Assembly (NCBI GenBank): GCA_035495315.1
Contig: DATJGF010000132.1
Coordinates: forward strand, 1 to 8,986
DNA: 8,986 nt
Source: DATJGF01 sp035495315
Lineage (GTDB): Bacteria; Verrucomicrobiota; Verrucomicrobiia; Limisphaerales; UBA8199
Direction: 5' to 3'
Shown one piece after another: positions 1-7,100 of this stretch. The stretch's first letter is position 1, and each line of letters begins with the position of its first letter. Position numbers and translations under genes: made by a program. Under the pieces are notes generated by a model. The model did no database searches. It saw nothing but the letters and a program-made list of their open reading frames with translations, and was not told where the DNA came from.

Positions 1-413
1 TTTCTTACACGGAAATCAAGGCTCCGACGGCGGGACGAATTGGGAAGAAAAGCCTTGAAACCGGTAACCGCATTCAGCCGGGACAAGCCCTGCTTGCACT
101 TGTCGAGCCCGACGTCTGGGTAACCGCCAATTTTAAGGAAACCCAACTCGACCGGATCAAACTCGGTCAACACGTTTCAATCACAATCGACGCACTGCCT
201 GATCGTCCGCTGAAGGGAACGGTGCACAGTCTTGCACCCGCCAGCGGCGCACAGTTCGCGCTTTTGCCTCCCGATAACGCCACTGGGAACTTCACTAAAA
301 TCGTCCAACGCGTTCCGGTGAAGATCGTGCTGGACAGGCAAAGTCTCGCGGACTGCGAAGGTCGAATCGTGCCCGGTATGTCCGCAGTTGTGGAGGTGAA
401 GGTGCGTGAATAG
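1..413 (+). CDS. emrA: EmrA/HlyD-type membrane fusion (periplasmic adaptor) protein, 3' part only
   Basis: The reading frame is open from the left edge (first full codon at base 3) to a TAG at 411-413, giving the last 136 residues; the N-terminal membrane anchor and coiled-coil hairpin lie outside the window. The visible part starts in the second lipoyl half ('IKAPTAGRIG' then 'TGNRIQPGQALLALVEP'), continues into the beta-barrel ('VWVTANFKETQL', 'IKLGQHVSITIDA') and ends with the strongly EmrA-like 'SGAQFALLPPDNATGNFTKI' followed by VQRVPVKI. In E. coli EmrA the equivalent stretch is nearly the same (NFKETQL, LLPAQNATGNW, VVQRLPV). In the family this protein is anchored in the inner membrane and links an EmrB-type exporter to a TolC-like channel. 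The next gene on the same strand is an EmrB-type exporter, which supports the call. I infer an efflux operon; the substrate cannot be told. Confidence 0.93.
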   Translation, partial: SYTEIKAPTAGRIGKKSLETGNRIQPGQALLALVEPDVWVTANFKETQLDRIKLGQHVSITIDALPDRPLKGTVHSLAPASGAQFALLPPDNATGNFTKIVQRVPVKIVLDRQSLADCEGRIVPGMSAVVEVKVRE

Positions 414-630
414 CCGAATGGTCCACAAGGTATCTCCCAGTCACCTGGCGCAGCACGAAGCGGCGCAGCCCGAAGTAGCGCAAAGTTTCACTCTGCTGTA
501 TCGCCGAGTTCCACTCGGCAAGCGATCAAAACTGGCAAGAATCGGTCTGAGTCACCAACCGCTCAGATCCCCGGCCGATGCAGATTAAAAATCTGCGGTT
601 CAGCAGAGTGAAACTCTGCGCTGCTCTACC
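414..630. repeat. intergenic spacer carrying a two-armed hairpin repeat
   Basis: This 217-bp gap splits the emrA-like and emrB-like genes, which usually sit close together. Its left part holds a 15-nt-period duplication: 447-460 and 462-475 match at 13 of 14 positions. The rest is almost entirely the palindromic element at 474-625. I see no credible gene here; a 60-codon open frame starting with GTG at 406 is low-complexity and lies across the repeat. Confidence 0.75.
474..625. repeat. 152-bp palindromic element with 25-bp terminal inverted repeats and internal hairpins
   Basis: The ends 474-498 and 601-625 are inverted copies matching at 23 of 25 positions. Each arm has two hairpins at 23-nt spacing, each preceded by a 6-nt linker when read inward. 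Left arm on the plus strand: linker AGTAGC, hairpin 480-496 (7-bp stem with one mismatch, loop TTC), linker TGTATC, hairpin 503-519 (perfect 7-bp stem GCCGAGT, loop TCC). Right arm on the minus strand: linker AGCAGC, hairpin 619-603 (perfect stem GCAGAGT, loop TTC), linker TGAACC, hairpin 596-580 (perfect stem GCAGATT, loop TTT). Between the arms is a nested stem, 541-545 with 575-579 and 546-551 with 562-567. No transposase is present. It could be a non-autonomous mobile element of the MITE or REP/BIME kind. Confidence 0.85.
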
Positions 631-2187
631 TTGAATACCAAAGCTCCAATCGAATTTGTGTCCATCCGCCATTGGGTCGCCCTGCTGGGTGCGATGCTGG
701 GCGCGTTCATGGCGGTTTTGGATATTCAGATCACCAATGCCTCGCTCACTGACATTCTCGGCTCTCTGGGGTCCACCCTCGATGAAGGCTCATGGATTTC
801 AACCAGCTACCTCGTTGCTGAAATTATTGTCATCCCGCTGACGGGATGGTTCGTCGAGGTCTTCTCGCTCCGTCGATATCTGCTGTGCAACGCCGCCCTG
901 TTCCTGCTGTTTTCAGTTGCCTGCGCCGGATCATGGAATCTGCACAGTATGATTGTCTTTCGCGTGCTGCAGGGCTTTACCGGCGGCGCCCTTATTCCAA
1001 CTGCGTTCAACCTGGTCCTGAAACTTCTTCCGCCCCAAAAACGCGGCCTGGGATTTGCCTTGTTTGGGATGAGCGCCACCTTTGCGCCGGCCATCGGCCC
1101 GACGGTGGGTGGCTGGCTGACGAATACCTACGGCTGGCCCTCCATTTTTTACATTAATCTCCTCCCCGGCGCCCTGCTCCTGGCGGCAGTGAGTTGGGGA
1201 TTGACAAGCACGAAACCACAGTTGGCTTTGTTGCGGCGCGGTGACTGGTGGGGGATCTGTTCAATGGCAGTCGGCCTGGGGTCGCTAATAATCTTTCTGG
1301 AAGAGGGTAACCGGAACGACTGGCTCAATTCGCAATTCATTTTGACCATGGGAATTACCGCGGTTGTAGCCCTGGGCACTTGCGTTTGGATAGAATTGAA
1401 AAGAAAAGAGCCCTTTATCGACCTCCGCCTCTTGTTGCGACGCAATTTTGGTCTGGGCTCAATGATCGGCGTTGCATTTGGGGCAGGAATGTACGGAGTG
1501 ACCTACCTGCTGCCGCTCTACCTGGCGCAGGTGCAAGGATATAATGCCCAGCAGATCGGGGAGACGATCATGTGGAGCGGCTTGCCGCAGGTTTTCATCA
1601 TGCCGCTGGCGGTTGTCCTTCTGCGCAAAATCGACGCGCGGATTTTGCTCACGATCGGCCTGGTGTTTTTCAGTGCCAGCAGCTTCATGAATGCCGCGCT
1701 CACGAATCTAACCGCTTACGAACAACTCCGACTGAGCCAGTTCGTTCGCGCCATAGGTATGCCTTTGGTGATCGTTCCAATCACCACCCTCGCCACCGGC
1801 TTAATTGAACCCGAACAATCCGGCTCAGCCTCTGCGCTGTTCAATATGTTCCGCAACCTGGGTGGCAGCATCGGCATCGCGGTTTTGGCGACTCAGTTGG
1901 ATCTGCGGGAGAAGTTACACTCGTTCAGGCTGGGCGAGTCGGTGACCGCCTTCAATCCTGCAATGAAGGATCGCGTGTCGGGCATGGCGGAGCAATTTGT
2001 TCTGCGCGGCGCAGAAGCGGTGACGGCTGGATCCCAGGCATTGGGCGTTTTGGCGGGAACCGTCCGGCGCGAGGCATATGTGATGGCCTACGCCGATTGC
2101 TTTTTTCTGCTTGGATTGCTGCTGCTGAGCATGGTGGCCTTAGTATGGCTCTGTAGACCAGGCAAAGGTGGAGCCCTTGCGCACTAA
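631..2187 (+). CDS. emrB: DHA2-family 14-TM MFS multidrug exporter (EmrB/QacA type)
   Basis: This 518-residue inner-membrane protein should export drugs or other amphiphiles by proton antiport, passing them to the adaptor encoded upstream. The length fits the 14-TM DHA2 family. Visible motifs are LD-x-Q-I-TNASL at 30-39 (motif D1), GWFVEVFSLRR at 72-82 (a divergent motif A), RVLQGFTGGALIP at 111-123 (motif B) and FAPAIGPTVGGW at 151-162 (motif C). The C-terminal half follows E. coli EmrB closely: EPEQSGSASALFN at 393-405, RNLGGSIG at 408-415, then a periplasmic loop with FNP at 441-443 before a last membrane segment (about 488-508). The start is uncertain. The only in-frame candidates before the first membrane segment are TTG at 631 and GTG at 658; the frame is closed by TAA at 586-588. 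Neither has a clear Shine-Dalgarno sequence. TTG at 631 lies 5 bp after the palindromic element. Confidence 0.93.
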   Translation: MNTKAPIEFVSIRHWVALLGAMLGAFMAVLDIQITNASLTDILGSLGSTLDEGSWISTSYLVAEIIVIPLTGWFVEVFSLRRYLLCNAALFLLFSVACAGSWNLHSMIVFRVLQGFTGGALIPTAFNLVLKLLPPQKRGLGFALFGMSATFAPAIGPTVGGWLTNTYGWPSIFYINLLPGALLLAAVSWGLTSTKPQLALLRRGDWWGICSMAVGLGSLIIFLEEGNRNDWLNSQFILTMGITAVVALGTCVWIELKRKEPFIDLRLLLRRNFGLGSMIGVAFGAGMYGVTYLLPLYLAQVQGYNAQQIGETIMWSGLPQVFIMPLAVVLLRKIDARILLTIGLVFFSASSFMNAALTNLTAYEQLRLSQFVRAIGMPLVIVPITTLATGLIEPEQSGSASALFNMFRNLGGSIGIAVLATQLDLREKLHSFRLGESVTAFNPAMKDRVSGMAEQFVLRGAEAVTAGSQALGVLAGTVRREAYVMAYADCFFLLGLLLLSMVALVWLCRPGKGGALAH

Positions 2188-2311
2188 GCAAAATCCCCGC
2201 CGATATCGCAGATATTCTTGTCCCGAGTAGCGCAGACATTCCTCTCTGCCGTATCGCTTGCTTTCCAGCCTGCAGCGAGCGACTGCGCGGCGCGCCGTCC
2301 CTACCCGACTC
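2188..2311. other. convergent intergenic junction, probable bidirectional transcription end
   Basis: The exporter gene and the aldehyde dehydrogenase gene run toward each other and are separated by 124 bp. The space is filled mainly by hairpin-module repeats (2203-2273) followed by a GC-rich stretch (about 2280-2310). There is no stem followed by a T-run typical of an intrinsic terminator, so any terminator role of the hairpins is inference. No gene is apparent: the short frames crossing it are translations of the repeat. Confidence 0.55.
2203..2273 (+). repeat. 24-nt-period tandem array of the hairpin module (three partly decayed units)
   Basis: Units begin at 2203, 2227 and 2251, exactly 24 nt apart, each reading roughly RTAKCGC followed by a stem-loop. 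The second unit has linker AGTAGC (2226-2231) and hairpin 2232-2249: stem GCAGACA against TCTCTGC with one mismatch, loop TTCC. The third has linker CGTATC (2250-2255) and hairpin 2256-2273: stem GCTTGCT against AGCCTGC with two mismatches, loop TTCC. The first keeps GCAGATATTC but its right stem half has decayed. AGTAGC is also the first linker of the left arm of the element at 474-625, and CGTATC differs from that arm's second linker (TGTATC) only in the first base, so the two arrays belong to one family with loops of 4 and 3 nt. Confidence 0.75.
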
Positions 2312-3892
2312 CTACAAAGTTCCCAGCTTGCCATCCACCAAGCGCCACAGACCCAATGGATTTGATTCCTTCAGCGCGTCCGGCAGAGCGGCATCCGGAA
2401 AGCTCTGGTAGCACACGGGGCGAGTAAAACGCTCGATCGCCCGAGTGCCAACCGAGGTGGACCGCCCATCGGCCGTGGCGGGATAGGGACCGCCGTGGTT
2501 CATCGCATGGCAAACTTCGACACCGGTGGGAAATCCGTTGCAGACCAATCGGCCGGCTTTTGTTTCCAGAATCGCAAGGACATCCCTGGATGTTCGAAAT
2601 TCCTCAGTCGTCCCGTGCACCGTAGCCGTGAGTTGGCCTTCTAGTTTTTCTGCCGCCGCTAACATCTCTGCGCGCGAACCGCATTGCACCACGAGAGTCG
2701 AAGGCCCAAAGATTTCAGCCATCAAACTTTCATCGGCCAGGAACGTGGCCCCATCTGTCGTAAACAGCGCGGTGCTGGCTTGCCCGGCCTTCAGATTACC
2801 TCCGGATGGGGTAAGCAAACGGACGCCGGTTGTCTTCGAGAATCTGCGCACGCCTTCATAGTATTCCGAGCAAATGCTCGGCGTCAGCATCGTCCCGGCA
2901 GGGGTTGCCAACATGAGGCTTTCGAGCTTCGCGAGGAACGCGTCGGCGGCAGGACTCTTCTCAACGAAAACCAGCCCGGGGTTGGTGCAGAATTGGCCGA
3001 CACCTAAGGTGACCGAGCCATGGAGACCGGAGGCGAGGGATTCGGCCGAATTCTCAAGTGCTCCCGGCAGCAGGAAAACCGGATTGATACTTCCCATTTC
3101 GGCGTATACGGGGATCGGCTCAGGCCGGGCCGCGGCCGCATCCATCAACGCCCGCCCGCCAGCCCGCGACCCCGTAAAGCCCACTGCCTTAATCAAGGGA
3201 TGCTTGACCAGGGCCACCCCCACGTCGCGGCCCGGGCCATATAACATAGAAAAAAGCCCTTCCGGCGCGCCGGACTCCTGTGCCGCCTGCAGGATGATCA
3301 ATCCCACCAATTCCGAAGTGCCGAGATGACCCTGGTGCGGCTTAACCACCACCGGACAGCCGGCCGCCAGTGCGGAGGCGGTGTCGCCACCGGCAACCGA
3401 AAAGGCGAACGGGAAATTGCTCGAACTAAAGACCGCCACTGGCCCCAGCGGCATCAACAGGGACCGCACGTCGGGCTTCGGCAAAGGTTTGCGGTTAGGG
3501 TCGCCATGATCGATTCGCGCGTCCAGCCACCAGCCCGCTTCGATCAGGGAAGCAAACAGGCGCAACTGGCCGCAAGTTCGGGCGCTTTCACCCTGGAGCC
3601 GAGCGGGAGGCAATGCGGTCTCCAGGTTGGCGCGCTCAATAATTGCGGGCGCATTGGCTTCAAAGAGTTCGGCGATACGCCGCAATAGGCCTGCCCGCTT
3701 TTGGGAAGGCCAATGTCGATACTTGGTGAACGCTTCCTGAGCCAGCTCAGCCGCGCGTTCGACGTCTTTGCCGCCGGCCCAAAAGTATCCCGGCTCGAGT
3801 TTTGCCCCGTTTGCCGGATTGATTGCGCACGTTGGCGCGCCAGAGGGTTTAGCGCGATCATAACCCAGGATGGAAAGGCCTTCGAGTTTCAC
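2312..3892 (-). CDS. aldehyde dehydrogenase, alpha-ketoglutaric semialdehyde (2,5-dioxovalerate) dehydrogenase type
   Basis: A 526-residue cytoplasmic aldehyde dehydrogenase that oxidises an aldehyde to the acid using NAD(P)+. Catalytic residues are all visible: Asn159 in SSSNFPFAF, Lys184 in VVVKPH, the cofactor-loop GFTGSRAGG at 238-246, general base Glu265 in VYAEMGSINP, nucleophile Cys302 in GQFCTNPG, and Glu393 in AEIFGP. The AEMGSINPVF and GQFCTNPGL versions and the length are typical of the group annotated as NADP+ aldehyde dehydrogenase or alpha-ketoglutaric semialdehyde dehydrogenase, which finishes the oxidative routes for L-arabinose, glucarate/galactarate or hydroxyproline. The start is a GTG (reverse strand, 3892-3890); I see no ATG upstream in the frame and no clear ribosome-binding site. 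The gene stands alone, convergent with the exporter and divergent from the haem-protein gene, so no neighbour confirms the substrate; another aldehyde is possible. Confidence 0.9.
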   Translation of the reverse strand: MKLEGLSILGYDRAKPSGAPTCAINPANGAKLEPGYFWAGGKDVERAAELAQEAFTKYRHWPSQKRAGLLRRIAELFEANAPAIIERANLETALPPARLQGESARTCGQLRLFASLIEAGWWLDARIDHGDPNRKPLPKPDVRSLLMPLGPVAVFSSSNFPFAFSVAGGDTASALAAGCPVVVKPHQGHLGTSELVGLIILQAAQESGAPEGLFSMLYGPGRDVGVALVKHPLIKAVGFTGSRAGGRALMDAAAARPEPIPVYAEMGSINPVFLLPGALENSAESLASGLHGSVTLGVGQFCTNPGLVFVEKSPAADAFLAKLESLMLATPAGTMLTPSICSEYYEGVRRFSKTTGVRLLTPSGGNLKAGQASTALFTTDGATFLADESLMAEIFGPSTLVVQCGSRAEMLAAAEKLEGQLTATVHGTTEEFRTSRDVLAILETKAGRLVCNGFPTGVEVCHAMNHGGPYPATADGRSTSVGTRAIERFTRPVCYQSFPDAALPDALKESNPLGLWRLVDGKLGTL

Positions 3893-3950
3893 GTCATCAG
3901 CATTATCGGCAGAATCAAACTTCTCAAGCCGATTGTCCCACGCCCCGCGT

Positions 3951-3973
3951 GCCGACTGCCAGTCGGCGCTACG
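3951..3973 (-). repeat. solitary hairpin module
   Basis: On the minus strand this reads linker CGTAGC (3973-3968) followed by a perfect 7-bp stem GCCGACT, loop GGC, and AGTCGGC (3967-3951). Linker, stem length and loop length match the units at 474-625. It lies about 60 bp upstream of the aldehyde dehydrogenase start, in the same orientation as that gene, so it may be within its 5' leader if transcription starts further up. Confidence 0.7.
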
Positions 3974-4025
3974 TGAGGGGCTTGATGAAGACTCGGTAGA
4001 CGTGACTTTGATAACGGTCTATAGG

Positions 4026-4046
4026 CCGGTCTCGGGCAAAGACCGG
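4026..4046. other. 7-bp inverted repeat in the divergent region
   Basis: CCGGTCT (4026-4032) pairs perfectly with AGACCGG (4040-4046) across a 7-nt loop. It has neither the linker nor the 3-4-nt loop of the hairpin modules, so it is a different structure. A dyad of this size upstream of an operon could be an operator or an RNA hairpin; nothing in the sequence decides between them. Confidence 0.45.
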
Positions 4047-4105
4047 ACTTGCGTGAGGAGGTGTTTTGATAGTTATTATTAGTCAGCCACTTGGAATCGT
4101 CACCA

Positions 4106-4131
4106 GTGCCGAGGCTGCTTCGCTGCGGCAC
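4106..4131 (+). other. 6-bp stem-loop upstream of the haem-protein start
   Basis: GTGCCG (4106-4111) pairs with CGGCAC (4126-4131) across a 14-nt loop, ending 34 nt before the ATG at 4166. If the transcript starts upstream, this would be an mRNA leader hairpin. If translation starts at TTG 4091 it would be coding sequence instead. Confidence 0.35.
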
Positions 4132-4165
4132 GGTGCATCCAGTGGCGGCCCGGAACAGCAGATTT

Positions 4166-7100
4166 ATGCGTCGCCTTTGCTTTCAACTACTGGTGTCAGG
4201 CCTGGTCTACTGGACGACTTTGTCCAATTGCAACGCCAGCGGGACAGAGGCAAAGCACATCGAGTTCAACCGGGACATTCGGCCCATTATCACGGAAAAC
4301 TGTTTTGCTTGTCATGGACCGGACAAGAATCAGCGTAAAGCGAAACTGAGGTTGGATCTGCGCGAGGTGGCCCTTGAACGCGGCGCGATAGTTCCCGGCA
4401 AACCGGCGGAGAGCAAGCTGGTGGACCACATTTTTTCGTCAGATCCCGACGATATCATGCCGCCGCCCAAGACCCAAAAAACGTTAACGGCGGCGCAGAA
4501 GGAAATGTTGAGGGAATGGATCGTGCAAGGCGCGGAATATGAATCGCATTGGGCTTATATGCCGTTGAAGCGGCCGGCGATTCCGTCGACACAGGACAAT
4601 CGCTGGGTGCGAAATCCAATCGACGCCTTTATTCTTCATACCCTCGAGTCCAAAGATATCCACCCTTCACGAGAAGCGGACAAGGCGACTTTGTTGCGCC
4701 GGTTAAGCCTGGATCTTATTGGTCTGCCGCCGACTCCCGCTGAATTACAGAATTTTCTGCAGGATAAAAGCCCTGCCGCTTACGAGCATCAAGTGGAGCG
4801 GCTGCTGGCCTCACCGCATTTTGGCGAACGGATGGCGGTGCCCTGGCTGGACGTGGTCCGCTTTGCCGATACCGTCGGCTATCACGGTGATCAGAACATC
4901 AATATTTTTCCCTACCGTGATTACGTGATCGATTCGTTCAACCGTAACAAACCATTCGACCAGTTTACGATCGAACAACTCGCAGGTGATTTGCTGCCCA
5001 ACCCCACCGACGAACAGCGAGTGGCCACTGGGTTCAACCGCTTAAACATGGTGACACGCGAAGGCGGCGCGCAGCCGAAGGAATATCTCGCAAAATATGC
5101 CGCCGACCGAGTTCGCACGGTGTCGATGGCGTGGCTCGGTTCGACGATGGGGTGCGCGGAATGTCACGACCACAAATATGATCCATTTGCCTCGAAGGAC
5201 TTTTATCAAATGGAGGCGTTCTTCGCGGATATAAAGCAATGGGGCGTGTATATGGACTACGACTATACGCCCAACCCGGACCTGAAGGGTTTCAGTAACG
5301 ACCATCCTTTCCCGCCGGAAATTCAGGTGGAAAGCCCCTATCTGGAGCAGCGGATAGCCTCGCTGAATGCACAAGTCCAGCAACTTTGCGCCGGCGCGGC
5401 CGCGCAACGAACGGCCGACCGGCAAGCCTCGGCCGATTTCCAACAATGGCGGAAAGTTGGCCTGGCGTTTTTCAAGGATTGGCCAACTGGCTGGGCAACG
5501 CCCATGCCGGAGGTCGCCTTACACATGAAAGACACCAATGCCGTCGCGGCAACCAACTTTACTCTGGAAACTGACGGCTGGGTCTCATTCACCTCGGAGC
5601 CCAAGCAGGATTTGAAAATCTCGTTGCCTCCCTGCAGCAAAGTTCTGTGCGCAATACGGCTCGAGGTGGTTCCGTTTCCTGATCCGGAGAACAAAGAGGC
5701 GAGCCCGAAAAAATGGAAAGGAAGCTCGGTTTCTGTTTCGGCGCGATTGAAATCGGCGGACGGCACGAATCAAACAAAGCTGACGTTTTACCAGGCTGAA
5801 GCTGATCACAAGAAAGAGCGATACGCCAACGGCTATTCGATCATTGGTGTGAAAGACCACTGGGACCTCTCGCGCGAGGATCAAAAACAATCGGCGGTTT
5901 GGATATTACAGGAACCGGTTGAAGTGCAGCCGGGCGAGATTTTGGAAGTCGATCTGAAACAGCTTAGTGTCGCCTCGGCCCGCGTTTCAGCGTCGCCTTT
6001 TGCCGCGCGTGAGCCGCTCGATGCCGGTGGCGGACAACCTCTGCGCAATGCTCTGACGAAAAGATTCCGGGCAGAGACGAAAGCCCAACATGAATTGGTG
6101 GATGAGATTTATTTGCTGAGCTCGTCAACCGACGCCGAGACAGTCTTGAAGGTTCGAAAGATGTTGGACGACATGCGCGAGTGCAGGCACGGCCAGGCCT
6201 GGACCCTCGTAACTGAGCCGCGGGATCCATTGATCACCCGTGTGCTGCCGCGAGGGAATTGGCAGAATGAAAACGGAGAAGTCGTTCAACCGTTAGCTCC
6301 GCATTTTTTACCGCAAATCAAAAATCCTGACGGCCGTCGCCTGACTCGGCTCGATCTCGCGAAGTGGCTGGTCTCGCCAGAAAACCCACTCACGTCGCGC
6401 GCCGTGATGAACCGTGTTTGGAAACAATTTTTCGGCACGGGTATCTCGGCGATTGTGGATGATCTGGGAGCACAAGGGGAGTGGCCAGTGCATCCTGAAT
6501 TGCTCGATTGGTTGGCCTGCGAATTCATGCACCCGAGTTCCTCGGCATCGATCTGGCTGGGAGGACCCGGCGTTTTTCCCTGGGATTTGAAACACATGGT
6601 TCGACTGATCGTACTGTCTTCAACTTACCGCCAAGACTCAAATCAGCGGCCAGAACTAAGAGACATTGATCCGAACAATCGCTTGCTGGCGTGCCAATCG
6701 CCGCGACGCCTCGAAGCGGAATTTGTGCGCGATAACGCGTTGGCAATAGCCGGGCTGTTGAATCAAGATCTGGGCGGTCCGAGCGTCTTTCCCTACCAAC
6801 CAGCCGGATATTACAGCTACCTGCAGTTCCCGGATCGAGATTACTACCCGAACTCAGATCAACAGCAATATCGCCGCGGCGTCTACACCCATTGGCAAAG
6901 GACATTCTTGCACCCGATGTTGGCCAACTTCGATGCGCCGGCCCGCGAGGAGTGTACGGCCAATCGCGTGGTGTCCGACACGCCCCAACAGGCATTAACG
7001 CTCCTGAACGATCCCACGTTTGTCGAAGCCGCCCGGAGTTGGGCGGCCAGGCTACTACAGGCGAGTGGTTCCGATGAGGAACGATTGGATTCAGCCTTCA

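Larger units (their letters stand above)
3893..4165. promoter_or_regulatory. divergent intergenic region containing the promoters of both flanking genes
   Basis: The aldehyde dehydrogenase and the haem-protein gene are transcribed away from each other, so both promoters should lie in these 273 bp. It contains a solitary hairpin module (3951-3973), a 7-bp stem-loop (4026-4046), an isolated Shine-Dalgarno-like AGGAGGTG (4056-4063), an AT-rich stretch (4064-4080) that includes TATTAT at 4074-4079, and a 6-bp stem-loop (4106-4131). I could not find a convincing -35/-10 pair for either direction. If the haem-protein gene starts at the alternative TTG at 4091, the last 75 bp would be coding. Confidence 0.5.

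Noticed and set aside
406..588. 60-codon open frame starting with GTG between the adaptor and exporter genes
   Set aside because: It overlaps the end of the adaptor gene and then translates the hairpin element; no ribosome-binding site or recognisable protein.
474..625. CRISPR array
   Set aside because: Units are 23 nt apart with hairpins of differing sequence and 6-nt linkers; there are no long identical repeats or unique 30-nt spacers, and no cas genes.
2140..2334. 64-codon minus-strand frame with repeated LRY-containing units
   Set aside because: The apparent peptide repeat is simply the 24-nt DNA array read in frame, and both ends overlap the flanking genes.
3893..3930. Possible minus-strand promoter with TTGAGA and GATAAT/TAATGC upstream of the aldehyde dehydrogenase
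   Set aside because: Spacing (14-16 nt) and -10 match are weak, and it would place the transcription start almost on the GTG.
4049..4079. Possible promoter TTGCGT / TATTAT for the haem-protein operon
   Set aside because: The -35 match is poor and the 19-nt spacing is long; not better than chance in an AT-rich patch.
4091..4165. Upstream TTG start extending the haem protein by 25 residues
   Set aside because: It would bury the Sec signal behind a non-hydrophobic extension; ATG 4166 gives a normal signal peptide.
4226..4234. Possible lipoprotein signal (LSNC at residues 19-22) in the haem protein
   Set aside because: Asn at the position before Cys does not fit a standard lipobox, and an ordinary cleavage site follows near residue 26.
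4066..4338. 90-codon frame beginning with TTG just after AGGAGGTG
   Set aside because: Spacing to the start is too short (2 nt) and most of it overlaps the signal peptide and haem motif of the real gene in another frame; recorded only as a puzzling ribosome-binding-like site.
5042..5446. Long minus-strand frames inside the haem-protein gene (also at 5338-5766 and 6525-6995)
   Set aside because: They lie opposite clearly conserved coding sequence and show no recognisable domains; expected shadows in moderately GC-rich DNA.
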